In this document: one piece after another, positions 1-11,276 of the stretch
Numbering within the stretch: position 1 is the stretch's first letter
How the letters are laid out: every line of letters begins with the position of its first letter
From: Beaufortia kweichowensis
Lineage: Eukaryota > Chordata > Actinopteri > Cypriniformes > Gastromyzontidae
Assembly: GCA_019155185.1 (NCBI GenBank)
Contig: CM032805.1
Coordinates: 15,305,942-15,369,941, forward strand
Direction of reading: 5' to 3'
Length of the DNA stretch: 64,000 nucleotides
The notes under the pieces: model-generated
What the model was told of the DNA's origin: nothing
The model's input: only the letters and a program-made list of their open reading frames with translations
Databases searched by the model: none
Program-made: the position numbers and the translations under genes

Positions 1-8
1 GTACTAAT

Positions 9-70
9 TAGAATGCACTGTAAATTGCTATGGATTAAAGCATCTGCTGAATGCATAAATGTAAATCTAA
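9..70 (+). mobile_element. tRNA-derived SINE, 3' tail fragment
   Basis: AATGCACTGTAAATTGCTAT, then a TGGATTAAAG-type segment and ATGCATAAATGTAAAT, match the tail shared by the other SINE copies in this window (for example 51856-51982). The tRNA-like head is missing. Confidence 0.75.
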
Positions 71-212
71 GCAGAAATAAGCAATGTTATTTTCTGTTAT
101 TTGTTTTGTGATTTGTTTCTGCAGTTAAAGCTGAGGCTTTGGGTCATTTGGAGACTTGAGATACAGTAGCAGTTCTCACTGGCACATGGCCTGCAGGGTT
201 TTGACCTCTTAT

Positions 213-213
<1 letters not shown>

Positions 214-272
<59 letters not shown>

Positions 273-298
273 TCACTCTCTCTCTCTCTCTCTCTCTT
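214..298 (+). repeat. (CT)n microsatellite, interrupted
   Basis: About 85 nt of CT repeats, broken twice by CACT. The predicted Ser/Leu repeat peptide here is an artefact. Confidence 0.98.
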
Positions 299-736
299 CC
301 TGATGAATCATTTATATAGCCTGGATGCTTTGTATGCACTCAGTTGCCTAAGCAGGACAAATATTGTGCAGCTTACTGTGAATGGTTGCATTTCACTTCC
401 CGTCATGAAACACACATTTCCACACTGATATGGTTTGGCTACATTGAATGCCTTCTATTGTGGCAGTGCTCTCATGTTCAATCAGGTGAGCCGATGTTTG
501 TGTAGCATATAAATCTGCTTCTCCATGTTCCCCATTCATACATATATTCATTTTGACCTCTCATCCCCCAGAACGTGGCTCCATAATGAAGTCCATTTTT
601 TAGCATCAAATGTGCTCACACTTTCTGCTACGTTCTCACTTGCAAGAAAATGTTGCCAATTACACGATCCTTGTCCTTATGTGGTGTGAAATAATATTTT
701 AGATGTAAAAGATACCAATTACAAAATTCTCAAGTC

Positions 737-885
737 TTAAAGGGATAGTTCATCCAAATATAAAAATTATCATGTTGTATTCTGAGAAATGTGGTTTTGT
801 GTGGTTTTGCATATTTTTATAAGAAAAAAGTTTGGAGTGACATAAGGGTGAGTAAATGATGAAAGATTTTTAAACTATCCCTTTA
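737..885 (+). mobile_element. hairpin MITE with TTAAAGGGATAGTT ends
   Basis: The left end TTAAAGGGATAGTT is mirrored by AACTATCCCTTTAT at the right end. A GGTGAGTAAATGATGA segment lies just inside the right end. This is the common fish non-autonomous DNA element whose consensus contains AGTTCACCCAAA and CATTTACTCACC. It is about 149 bp and has no ORF. Confidence 0.85.
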
Positions 886-1678
886 TGAACTATGAAAAAC
901 CCTTTTAACTACAGTTTTTACATTTCCTAAAATATAGAGTACAGTACAATACCATTGCTTAAACAACAGGAATAATTATGTTCCTCTGTGTCATTATATA
1001 GCAGATAACATTGCTGAAGCATGGTATGAGGAAATCAAGTGTTATTTTTCAAATCAGTGAGACTGACATAATGAAGAAGAGCTATTTAGGTCAAAGCAGT
1101 TTTGTGAAAGAGCTGAAATTGATTCTGCATTTGTGTGTGTGCAGTATTCTGACTGCTCACCTCTGACACATTACACACCTTTGATGTCTCAAAGGCACTG
1201 ATACATGTATGTATCCCCTGGGGCTACACACACACGTGTCTCCGCAGGAAATTGAGTGCCTGACAATGATCTAAAACACTCCAGCTCAGACTCATCGTCA
1301 CTTTCCCTGAAATAAAGTTGCTCTTTAGAAACGAGAACGATCAGTCTTCACGTACCTCACGGCTCTCCAAACGGCCTCATAATCCTCACAGCATCTCTCC
1401 TTCTTCTTTTAATGTTTTTTTTGGTTTTGTTGATGGTGCTTTTATGTTTGAAGCCTCCCAGACAGAAAAACACCCTCCATCACCGTTTATGTGCTTACTG
1501 TACCACACCTACACATTTGAACTCAAAGTAAAAAATCTTGACAGCATTAATATTTTAGTCTAGTATTTACTGTATTAATAGCATTTACTGTGCAATTTTA
1601 TATGTAGTATATTCGGCATATAGTCATATTACATATTTTATGAAATCATAAGCTGATGTTGGATTATTGTGTGAACAG

Positions 1679-1766
1679 GACTGTGAAATGCTAGCGGGAG
1701 AGAAGTCTGCTTGGACGGCCCTAAGAGACTCCCTCCCTCGCCTGGAGCAGCTTCAGTCAGATCAGC
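1679..1766 (+). CDS. smyd3: smyd3 exon: start of C-terminal helical domain
   Basis: The exon follows the acceptor gtgaacag and begins GAC TGT GAA ATG, reading DCEMLAGEKSAWTALRDSLP and on to QLQSDQ. This corresponds to the human segment with MLTGDEQVWKEVQ. The donor used here is CAGC|gtatcc. It leaves one nucleotide (C), which with the next exon's AC makes His, and it keeps the same residue count as human SMYD3 up to the conserved WE. A second donor, CGCG|gtatta, lies 17 nt further on, is out of phase with the first and would change the junction. The choice is therefore inferred from length conservation. The exon forms helices of the TPR-like domain that packs against the SET domain. Confidence 0.85.
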
Positions 1767-2392
1767 GTATCCTTTACCGCGGTATTAAGGACTTTTACAT
1801 TGGACGGGTGATGTACTGCATCTCTCTTTTTTAATACCTGATGTGTTTGTGGGGTTCAGCAGGGTGAAGTGAACTAGCCTGTAGCTCTTTTTCTCTTGCA
1901 TCAACATCTAGACTTGCCCCACACTGATGTCATATCTTTCAAAGAGATGAAAGCCAAACCCCTTAGTCTGTGAGGGTATAAAATACTTGTCTAACTGTTA
2001 AAACATGTAAGCATATGGTTTGTTTAACTAGTGTTATTATTTCCTTATAAAGATGTGTTTGGGACTTCATCCTATGTCTTTTTTAATAAAAGGCATAATT
2101 TTCATAGACTAATATGCTTTATGTATTAAACTGAATCAATCTCTATAGTTTTGCACAATACAGCAACTTTGCTTAAAATCTTAATTTTTTGCTTAAACCC
2201 AGAGATCAAACAACAAAGCAGGTGACAGTAAAAGCTTACAATAAATGTACATATGATGCTTAACTAAAATAGCTTAACATATAGTGTTCATTTAATAAAT
2301 GAATGAATTCAGTTATTCAATGTGTAATGAATAAATCATTTTAATATGTGTATAGTCTTTAAAGTCCAGACCTTAACTGTGTGTAATGAAAG
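1767..2392 (+). other. smyd3: smyd3 intron, 626 bp
   Basis: The intron is bounded by gtatcc and aaag. Its content is AT-rich with no recognisable repeat or RNA gene. Confidence 0.75.
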
Positions 2393-2567
2393 ACTGGGAG
2401 GTGTTGGGGAGAGAGAGCCAGACTCTTCTACACAGATATGCAGATGTTGTACCAGACAAGAACATCTATATGATCAGACTGCTGGATCTGGTCATGGATG
2501 CCTGCATCAGTTTGGATGATTATGAGAGAGCGCTGGAGTATGGCAACAGAACTCTAGTACCGTACAA
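2393..2567 (+). CDS. smyd3: smyd3 exon: C-terminal domain, helices before the YGNRT motif
   Basis: The acceptor is taatgaaag. The reading frame runs WEVLGRESQTLLHRYADVVP, DKNIYMIRLLDLVMDACISL and YERALEYGNRTLVPYK. Human SMYD3 has the equivalent NIYQLKVLDCAMDACINLG and EEALFYGTRTMEPYR. The donor is TACAA|gtaagtgtg, in phase with the next exon, which completes Lys. The first in-frame ATG at 2386 lies in intron sequence before the acceptor and is not a start. The donor runs straight into a (TG)n tract at 2572-2590. The next exon is 8.6 kb away. Confidence 0.92.
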
Positions 2568-2571
2568 GTAA

Positions 2572-2590
2572 GTGTGTGTGTGTGTGTGTG
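2572..2590 (+). repeat. (TG)n microsatellite directly after a smyd3 5' splice site
   Basis: The sequence gtaagtgtgtg continues as a pure 19-nt GT/TG run. It overlaps the end of the donor region of the 2393-2567 exon. Confidence 0.95.
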
Positions 2591-5392
2591 ATTCTCGGTG
2601 AAATACACATCTCTTCCATATCCTGCAACTACTGTGTAAAGCTTATTCAGATTGTGTGAATGTGACAAATGAACCAATTTAGGAAAGTTCAGACAACATG
2701 TGACCTCCAGTGCTGGAAGGTATTCATTACCAACTTCTGTATCACAATCAATATGATTGACACCGGTCTTAGTGTTTTGCACAGTAGCCACTAGAGAATT
2801 TCATACGGAGAACAAGAAACTCAGGACCTTTTTTGTAAACGGTCCTGACGAAAACAGAAGATTCTTGGTTTTGGATATCTGTTGTGTGATTTCATTGTTG
2901 TGCGGTTGGAAAAAGCCATTTTGAAAGGTCTCTAACCCTGTAATACTGAGAATAATCCAAACCTTCAGGCTGTACACAAAAAGTTTATTGACTTCAAGTT
3001 CCCACCCATGGACCTCCTGTGATTTCCACTAAATCCAAAAGTACCCTGTAAAGAACAGAGTTGTAGAGAGTGAAATTACCCAACAGCACAAAACAAGAAT
3101 ATAATTGTTATTTTTCTACTACGCTGGTCTTCGTCTTTGTCAATGGCATCTCATGCAAAGTATAAATGAGCTTTTATATTGCCTGTTCCATTTCTATTCT
3201 TTAGCTTTATATGCGTCTGATTAATGTTTATAGAGTCGAGAGCGGGTTGGCAGTACGAGGAAAAGGAAACATGGAGCTGAAACGGCTCTTTAAAGAAGAA
3301 ATTGACATTCTGATTGATGGTTTATCTTCAGTGTCTGATGTTAGTGCAACAAGATAAATACACATCATGAAGAAACATAAATACTGCACAGCAGAATATT
3401 TCAAACCTTTTGATCTTATTCATAAGTTGATAGTGGATCTCAGAACGATTTATTTTCTTTTTTCATTAAATCTATCTGATATATCTGCTACTACTAAGAC
3501 TTCAGTTTCACAATATTAAAAAACCTCTCTTGAATTTTTCTATCTTGTATTTTCTTGTGTTGATATATTTGTGGTAAAACTAAGAAAAAAAGATCCTTAA
3601 TAGTCTTTTTATTTATTTGCATCAGTAATTGGGTCAATGCAAAATATAAGACTTTTTTACCAAAATAAATTTAGATTCATATTTTTGTTTTTATCAGTGT
3701 TGGAGATCTTAATGAATTAGTTAGAGAATCATAATTTGAAAGAATCCCACTGTACCTGTATTCATCCTATCTGTGCCATATTGATTCATTTTTATTACAC
3801 TTGCTATCTTCATATCCTTAAAAACCAGAGTCTTTAAAATTCACACCATAGAGCCGTCAAACATTTGAGCAGAAAATCATTGTATGTCACAGTAAGGTTA
3901 AGACGCACGAGGATGGTTTTGTTTAAGTGACGTCTCGAGTCATCTGGCTTCATGACATTCCATTACGGCTCGATTCAGAATCCGTCACGGTCTTTTGTTC
4001 CGCGCTTCACGATCGTGAGGTTCATTATTGGGCTCGTCGGGAACCCCGAATTATTTCTGGAATTGGCTCGTCCTGCATTAGCTGTGTGACTGATTTCAGA
4101 ACAGGCAATTATCAGACATGTTACAGACCGCCCGGCTCACCCCCTTCCTCTCATCTTTCAAGCGTCAAAAGGGTTTTGAAAGAGATCCTGGCTGGGCGAG
4201 CACCTGACAAAGCAATAACAGATACTTCACATCCGACTAGAGCTTCAACAAGAAGAAAATTAAATTCTGATACCTTGAGAAACTTTTTTTCTAAATTGTT
4301 TTCAGAGAAACAGAACGCTGTTTCATGCATGGCATATTAACCGAGGTTGCTGCTGGCTATTGTGAGATAAATAGACGTTTGTTTACGCACCGGTTCTGTT
4401 TGAGGATCAGTCAGGCAGTTTAGAGAGAGCCACTGAATTGTTTTAATTGCTGAAGTACTTAATATGTGCAAAGTGATTCATTAGCGTATGCTGTTTTTAG
4501 CTGGTCTTCTCACAGTAATTAATTTGATTATAAAATTAGCATTGCGGCGTCTCATTATTCATGTATGGAGAAGTTTTGCGTTCCACTTTGAACTTTATTT
4601 CTTGTTTGAAACATAGACATGTTTATGATAAGTCTTTATTTTTTCAATGTACGTCTGTTACATTTTTGTGAAAATCAAGTTAGTTTATCAAGTTAGACTC
4701 ACACTTGCAGTGCAGTTGTGACTTTAAATACCTGACAGGTGTTGATACGTGCTGTTCAGTCTGGAAGCAGACAACATTTGCATTCTTACATACAGGTGTC
4801 AGTAGCTCAGCTGCGGTTAACTCATTAACAATACATTACAAACTGAACGTTTTTAATTCCCAGAATGAATTTGCATCGGTCTGTCTGTCTGTTCGGCATT
4901 TGTTTTAGTGGAATATTGGCAGGGCCAAATCACAGGGTCTGGAAGAAATGGTTTTGGTTTGTCCCGTTGGCAGGACCAAATTTTTACAAACAATAGGAGA
5001 CAAGGACAGTGATTTGCAAATCTGGAAACGTTATTGTGATTTCGTTTGTGGCTGATGGCACAGAAATCGATTACAGCAGTATTAATCTTTTAAAAGATTG
5101 TGAGTTACAAGAATATGAAGCTAAAATAACTAGATGTATCATTTTTGTTTTGTCATTTAAGGTATATTGTATTCTGCTCAATTTTACTGATGCATTGACT
5201 AAAATTGTTATTTGTTAAAAGAGATTGTTATATGTATGAATGTAAGTGCATGTACTGTCTAGTATTGGCGGGTAGATATATATATGAACTTCCGCTTTGT
5301 AAAATCTGAACGGACTATAAAGTTAAATCTTAATCTTAATGTTTGTGTTCTCTGTTCATAAAATATAACACCTATACTGTAAGTATATAGCC

Positions 5393-5586
5393 TTAAAAAT
5401 AAAGATGCTTCATGATACCATAGAAGAACCATTTTTGGCTGAATGGTTCCATAAAAACCTTTAACATCGAAAAGATCTTTCTAGTTTACAAAAGGTTCTT
5501 TGTTGTGGAAAAAAGGTTCTTAAGATCCTAAAATAGTTCTACTATGGCTTTGCTGTGAAGAACCTTCTGAAGCATCTTTATTTGTA
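5393..5586 (+). mobile_element. MITE with AAATAAAGATGCTTC inverted ends
   Basis: AAATAAAGATGCTTC on the left is matched by GAAGCATCTTTATTT on the right, about 190 bp apart. Inside are AGAACC, AAAGGTTCTT and GAACCTTCT motifs that can fold back. Related copies lie at 60803-60985 and at the right edge of the window. Confidence 0.85.
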
Positions 5587-6394
5587 GAAGTAAATCCAAA
5601 GAGATTTTCAGAACAATGAAGGTTTAAGGTTTAAACTTTAAGCACTTCCACTGAGATGCCAGACCAGTTCAGATCCTCTACAAGAAACAAGTTGCAATGT
5701 CATTAATATGTAAATGAGGATATTAAGCATTTAATCCAATGAAGTGGAAGAAGGCCCATTCCTGAGAGCCGGGCTAAACCGCCAAGGGCATTCTGATCCA
5801 TCGTTTCTCCTCTTCAGTGCTGAGCTTTGACACAGATTCTGTTCTGCAGGGGAACTCTTGTTTGTTTGAAAGTCGATGGGTAATTTTACTTAATGTATAA
5901 TAATGTTTGTGTACTTTGTAGTTTATTGCCCAGAGGTTCTCTTCTTTCAATATCAGCTATAGGCTTTGTGCATGTAAACAAAGAGCATTGCTCAGACCTG
6001 AGTCATGTTGCCATGATTGTGATTTATATGCAACATGTTCTGCCTCAGATACAGTGAATATCAGTAAACCACTGTGTCTTCCCAAAACCTTTGCTTTCAG
6101 CTCTCTAGGATCTGACCTGATCATTTCTTGAAGAGTGAGAGTACATAAATGTTTATTTACAGTGGTCATAAAAGCAAGAAAAGGCAACAGTAAAAGGAAA
6201 TCTTGGCCACAAGGGAACCTTCTCTAAATCTGACAGATGCTTTCTAACCGCTGTAGGTCAGTTTCTTCTGCACTTGATGACGACCATACTGACCAACTCA
6301 AGCTTAGTCACAACAGTGGAAAAATTCACATTTGAGCAATACAAACCACATGTATTTGTGACTTAATCTTTTTTGTCTTTTTATTACAAAATAA

Positions 6395-6545
6395 CTATAT
6401 ACAAAGTAACTATAACAATAGGGTACATTGCCATAACATTTGGACAAATTTTTGTTGTGCATTATTACATGGAACTCTGGAATACTTGATTCTGATTGGT
6501 CGGTCACAACATTGCAAGGTATGTTATTCCCAGATTTCATAAATC
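6395..6545 (-). repeat. CTGATTGGTC-type interspersed repeat fragment
   Basis: GATTCTGATTGGTCGGTCAC with flanking ACTCTGGAATAC resembles the tandem units at 48.87-49.54 kb, which carry TGTGATTGGTCAATCATGG. A further fragment lies near 10880-10960. Orientation and limits are approximate. Confidence 0.5.
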
Positions 6546-7789
6546 TTGACCTTAAAAATAATTTGCTTACAAATAAATTAACAAATAATTATAATTATTA
6601 TAAATATAATTATTAACTTCAGTAAGAATTTATTACAAATGATTAAACCAAATTATCTGTTACAAAATTACATTGTGTCTTAATTCAAATCTGATAGGAA
6701 ATGTTTTTTCAAAGGTTTGTATTTGATGCTATTGATTTCTTATTGATGATAGATACTACTGATGATGAATTGATTCCTGTGTTCTTAATATCTGTATTCA
6801 AAATTTGGTCTCAAATAATTTACCCAAATGTCAAGTGTGAGAATGTTCCTTTACATAAAAAACTAATTTTGATGCTTGTTGTCAAACACTTACGTTTCTA
6901 TTCTATCCAATGCAGTTTTTGTAGGTGTATTGTAAGTGCTTCTCTAGTCTGTGCATGTTTTAAAGATGTTCAGATATTGATCTTCAGCTGAAGTGAAAAC
7001 TTCCTGTGTGAGTTATAAACTCTTTCTTTGTGATCATCTACTGTATCTGTCATGAGAAAAAAGAGTGAAACCTAAACTCCGTCTGAATCCCAGCCAGAAG
7101 TTCAGCTGAGCCGATACACATCTCCATCTAACATCCCTCAGAAATGAGTGTAGCTTAAGGTCAAAGCGAACTTGATCTCGGTTATTTAATTAAAAGCTTC
7201 CTCAGTTTTTCAGGGTCAAAAATGTGTGTCATCCGTCAGCGGTTCAGAGGGGAAATGGGTGTGAAATGTGTGAGGGATTGTTTCAGGGCACCTACAGCAT
7301 TGCCTTATAAAAGAGATTCAAAACAAAACCACACACAGTTCTGGGAAGCTGCCAGAAGGTTCTGGAGGTCCAGGAAGGCATTAGTGACACGGGGAGTGTG
7401 GCGTGGGAGTCAATGCTCACTAAAGTTTAACAGCATGTGGAGTGAAAGGAACAATGGCGAGCTGGATTGGATTGTAATGGAGGGTTTTGTTATTGGTCTG
7501 TGGGTCAGAGGTGGGCAGCTGATGGACGGACCTGTTAGGGGGATGTAAAGGTGATGTGCCGGTCAGTACGGTAATGTTGTGAGTCAGAGGTGAAAGCGTG
7601 TCTGTGGGACAGATCTGGGTTAACCAGGCTTATTCTCATGTTTTGGTAAACCGAAAAGAGACGGAGAGACCCAAGATGTTTCAAAAATCAAATCATTTCA
7701 TGTATAAAGCAATTAGTGCCATTATCACTGTTGTGATTTTCAGTATACAAAATAGCTTTTACGTGCAAGACTTGTACTTTCATAGTTTA

Positions 7790-7895
7790 ATGGATTAAAT
7801 ATTTAATTGTTGAATTTTATTCTAATCATGACAAACTAAAAATTGATGGACAGGTATAAGACTCAAGATGAAATATTTGACCAATTTTCATAAAA
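7790..7895 (+). repeat. 110-bp interspersed repeat, copy 1
   Basis: The core TCTAATCATGACAAACTAAA is followed by AATTGATGGACAGG and ATATTTGACC. It shares order and spacing with copies at 11403-11510 (minus), 15310-15385, 38590-38702 and 45080-45185. Confidence 0.7.
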
Positions 7896-8646
7896 ATAAA
7901 CAAAATAATTTTTTTAAACTTAAAAATGTTTGAAATAATGTAGTTTGTCAGTGCATTTTTATATGTACACTCAATTTCTGCTGTAACAGTTATCAGGTTA
8001 ATGGATTCGATAATTGTTTGTCAATTTGTCAGTTTTGTCAATTACTTTTTTCAGGCAATTTTTTTAGGTGTTTTACCTGAATTTGACAATTTCGCCTATA
8101 GTAGGAGTATAGATCTCTACAATTATTATGTTTAGCATTTTCTATTTCTTCTCCTGCAGATTAGAAATGCATGCATCTTTGACACCATGAATAATACAAC
8201 ATCACCTCTGTGATTGATTCAACAACGATCAACCAATCATTTTACATGCATGTTTGTATGTACAGTAGCAGCATCCAAGAAAACAATCTTCAGGTGTACT
8301 TGAATGATAGTTATTTGTGATGGATGTCACACGACGAGCACAGATTTAATGTAAGCCGCAGATTACAGTGCCAAGTCTTTGTTAATACTCTGTCATTGTC
8401 TGGCAGGCAGATTAATGATAAAGGCTATTGTCTTTCTCGGGTGCTGCATTTCTTAACTGCACACGAACAAGTTGCTGTTTGCCAGGGAGATAGAAATCGC
8501 AATTTAATATTCCTCAAAAACGGTCCCGGCAGAGATGGAGCTCTTTGTTCTTGGTAATGATCCAGCGTGGAGATGAATGGAGAGGCTGAGCTAACACTAA
8601 TGGGAGTGTTAACAGGTCGCTGCGGCTCGTGGGCCGTCGTCTAGCT

Positions 8647-8660
8647 GTTGCTATAGCAAC
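8647..8660. promoter_or_regulatory. perfect 14-bp palindrome, possible RFX X-box
   Basis: GTTGCTATAGCAAC is a perfect inverted repeat fitting the RFX X-box layout (GTNRCY, short spacer, RGYAAC). It sits in a GC-balanced, repeat-free patch of the smyd3 intron. Binding is inferred only from the motif. Confidence 0.35.
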
Positions 8661-9353
8661 CAGAAGTGCCACTCTCATACTGATGGGTTTTCCAGCATGA
8701 CCAGTCAGGATGGAGGATGGATTTTTTTTCTGTTTGTTAAGACCATCGCTGTGTTGTTGTTGTGATATTGCATACTGACTTTAACCACGTTTCTTTTGCA
8801 GGTTTAATTGAAATCATAAAACATATTGCAGTTTTCCAGTGCTGTGTTTATTCCTAAAACTCACTTCTTTCTCATTTATCCACAAGTCCGTCCATCTTAT
8901 TTTTTAATATAGTCCAGCAATATGCACAAGAATATAATTTAAGGGTAATTGTGATTCGTTTTTAATTAAAATCAGTTCCTTTATATAATAGCTTCAAAAT
9001 GCATTAAGCATTAATTATGCATGTGGTTTAATTTTATAAAGTAAGATTACATTGGATTGAATTCCTTCTTCTTGGCAATTTAAGAAAAATAAATGTTGGA
9101 AACGTTAATTAAAAAAACTATATTTTGAATAATGCTTAAACATGGGCTCATAATTTAATGTCTGTATTTAGTGCCGATAAGGCACAGTATTAATATGTAA
9201 GATAAGTTAAGGATTTTTAAAAATCATTAAGACTTTTAACTGAGCTCTGAGTCAAGTATGATTTTTTTAAAGCACATATAAAAGCATAGCAACAAAGTGT
9301 TTGTGTCTTTTATATTAATCTTGCCTTTTGTTTTTGAGCATGTACAGTAACCA

Positions 9354-9552
9354 CACTCTTAAAAAGGCTGGGTTATTTGGGAAAAACTTGGGTTAAAATA
9401 ACCTAAAAAATGTCCATATTTGACCCAACCACAGGTTGAAACAACACAACTTTTGGGCTAAAGCAACCCAGCAATGTTTAATTTTGTCAAAAAGTTTATC
9501 CCTTTTTAACCCAACCATGAGTTGAAAATAACCCAGCAGTTTTTTTTTAGTG
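9354..9552. mobile_element. MITE with CTGGGTTA / TAACCCAGC inverted ends
   Basis: CACTCTTAAAAAGGCTGGGT at the left is mirrored by AACCCAGCAG and a T-run ending AGTG at the right. Internal GACCCAACCACAGGTTGAAA and AACCCAACCATGAGTTGAAA are fold-back repeats. This is a common fish hairpin element. Confidence 0.85.
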
Positions 9553-10262
9553 CAATATTTGATGGGGAAGGCATATATAAATCTTATAAATCTTTGTATT
9601 TGTTAAACATTTTAGTCTAGTCAACCTTACAGTTAAATACAAATATTTCATAAAATATTGTTTTGCATCCACACCCTTCAGGTGCCCCAAGTATTTGTCC
9701 CATGAAATCTGTATTCTCATACTTTTGTGGTAACATTTAAAGAGCACAATGCCTCTTGACATTTTTACAACTAGCAAAATCACAAGAGTCTTAAAACGAA
9801 CCCGAGGTCCTTAAAGCATCAATCTCTGCTATTGGATGACCTTGACAATACAATACAGTTCTGTACGGTGTGATGAATAATATCAGAACGAGTCTCTGTA
9901 GAAAACTGTTTCACGGCACAAGAGTCCACGACTGCAGGCAGACAGTGACTGAGCATCTTTATAGGAAAAACCCTCGAGAGCTTGAAAACACGTAAAGAAC
10001 TGACCGGTCTATGATCTGTGTGCTGGTTTTCATCATTACTTTTACTGCCAGTGATTTGACCTTCAAGTGGAAGTCCATCAAGACCTTAAAGATGAAAGCT
10101 ACAAAGCCCGTCAGGTTGTGAGATGAAAGAAAATGCAGTAAAATTGAAACTCTGACTTTCATAAAGTGCATTATTTATCTTTTCATGTTATTCTAGGGAA
10201 AAACAAATACATTTTTCGAAGTAAAAAGTGTTTAGAAATGTTTCATATCCTAATGAAAATAT

Positions 10263-10363
10263 TTACATATATGCATTTGACATTGTATGTGTTCCCTGGG
10301 AATCGAACCCGTGACCTTTAGGTTGCGAACACATTGAATGTTGTACCGTTTGAGCTGCACAGG
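10263..10363 (-). mobile_element. tRNA-derived SINE copy
   Basis: On the minus strand the order is a GTGCAGCTCAAACGGTAC-like A-box region, the B-box GGTCACGGGTTCGATTCCCA, GGGAACACATACA, then an AAATGCATATATGTAAAT tail. It is a SINE and not a functional tRNA, because the cloverleaf arms do not pair and the tail follows. Confidence 0.8.
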
Positions 10364-10971
10364 AGGTCTCTATGACCTTATATTGTGCTTTGACACAATG
10401 AAACTCTGTATTGTTTGCCCATCTCAGCATTGATTCTCATCCATGAGTTTGGCCTGCTGCCCACGGCTCACTGCGTATGAATGGGAACTGTGGAATAAAG
10501 GCTTTTCTTTAGCACTGCTGACAGGGAACATCACCCTCCCGATCGTGCTGACGTTAGCGTGTTTCCTGCCAGCATTCCGCTATTAATCTCATGTGCTCAA
10601 ACACTATAAATGAAGTGTAATTAAAAGCAATCTTGCTTTTTCTGAGAGGTGAGAGATGAGATCTAACAAGGGATCGGATCAATTTTGTGTGTCTGGTGCA
10701 GCGGATGTCTGATGTATTTATTGTTAAAGAGTCAATGGCAAGGGAAGTATTATAGTTCTTGTTTGCAGATGGTGATTTACAGTACATTTGGGTACTATAG
10801 AAAGAAAATAGTTTTGCCGTATCAACAATCATATCAGTTATATACAGTGTATATAGCGTCAATCTTTTAAGTCACAAAAAGACTTTATTACATGGCTCTG
10901 ATTGGTCAGTTGCAGCATTCTGGAAATAAATGTGTCTGTCAATGACATCTAAACTGTATAGTTAACCACAA

Positions 10972-11050
10972 CATTTACATTTATGCATTTGGCAGATGCT
11001 TTCACAAGCTATACAATGATCAATCTTTGTGTTCCCTGGAATTATCCCGT
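10972..11050 (-). mobile_element. tRNA-derived SINE copy, 5'-truncated
   Basis: On the minus strand: CCAGGGAACACAAAG, GTATAGCTTGTGAAAGCATC, then TGCCAAATGCATAAATGTAA. This matches the body and tail of the other copies; the tRNA head is lost. Confidence 0.75.
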
Positions 11051-11167
11051 ATCTTAACATCTTTTGTATCACTCCATGGTCTGTTTTATTATTTCATATG
11101 CCATTGTTTCTATTTGTAATGTCACAGCTAAAAATCATTCTCACATGTCCTCTCTGTCTTCCCACAG

Positions 11168-11276
11168 ATTGTATTACTCTGATCCTCATCCATCCAGAGC
11201 TGTGGAGCTGATGCGAGTGGGAAAACTGCAGCATTATCTGGGCAGAGTAAAGGATGCTCAGACCAGCTTCACACAG
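11168..11276 (+). CDS. smyd3: smyd3 exon: penultimate coding exon
   Basis: The acceptor is tcttcccacag. The first A completes Lys from the previous exon, then the frame reads LYYSDPHPSRAVELMRVGKL, QHYLGRVKDAQTSFTQ and ends at CAG|gtgtg. Human SMYD3 has PGSHPVRGVQVMKVGKLQLH at the same place. The HPxRxVxxMxVGKLQ pattern is the clearest family signature left in the window. The exon is 109 nt and ends at a complete codon. Confidence 0.95.

Larger units (their letters stand above)
1..1678 (+). other. smyd3: smyd3 intron (3' portion, entering the window)
   Basis: No exon was found. It holds a SINE tail at 1-70, an interrupted CT microsatellite at 214-298 and a hairpin MITE at 737-885. The rest is AT-rich and unremarkable. 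Confidence 0.8.
2568..11167 (+). other. smyd3: smyd3 intron, 8600 bp
   Basis: This long intron carries a (TG)n run at its start, MITEs at 5393-5586 and 9354-9552, a copy of the 110-bp repeat at 7790-7895 and SINE copies at 10263-10363 and 10972-11050. It also has TGATTGGTC-type repeat fragments near 6395-6545 and 10880-10960, and a possible X-box at 8647-8660. Two more GC-balanced stretches (3925-4580 and 8300-8660) look non-repetitive and may be conserved non-coding DNA. No exon was found inside. Confidence 0.8.

Noticed and set aside
156..428. 90-residue open frame with a Ser/Leu repeat
   Set aside because: It is created by translating the CT microsatellite; no conserved sequence on either side.
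3236..3356. Possible extra exon after a tatag acceptor reading VESGLAVRGKGNMELKRLFK
   Set aside because: It has no counterpart in SMYD3, would sit between exons whose phases already join, and ends in a stop.
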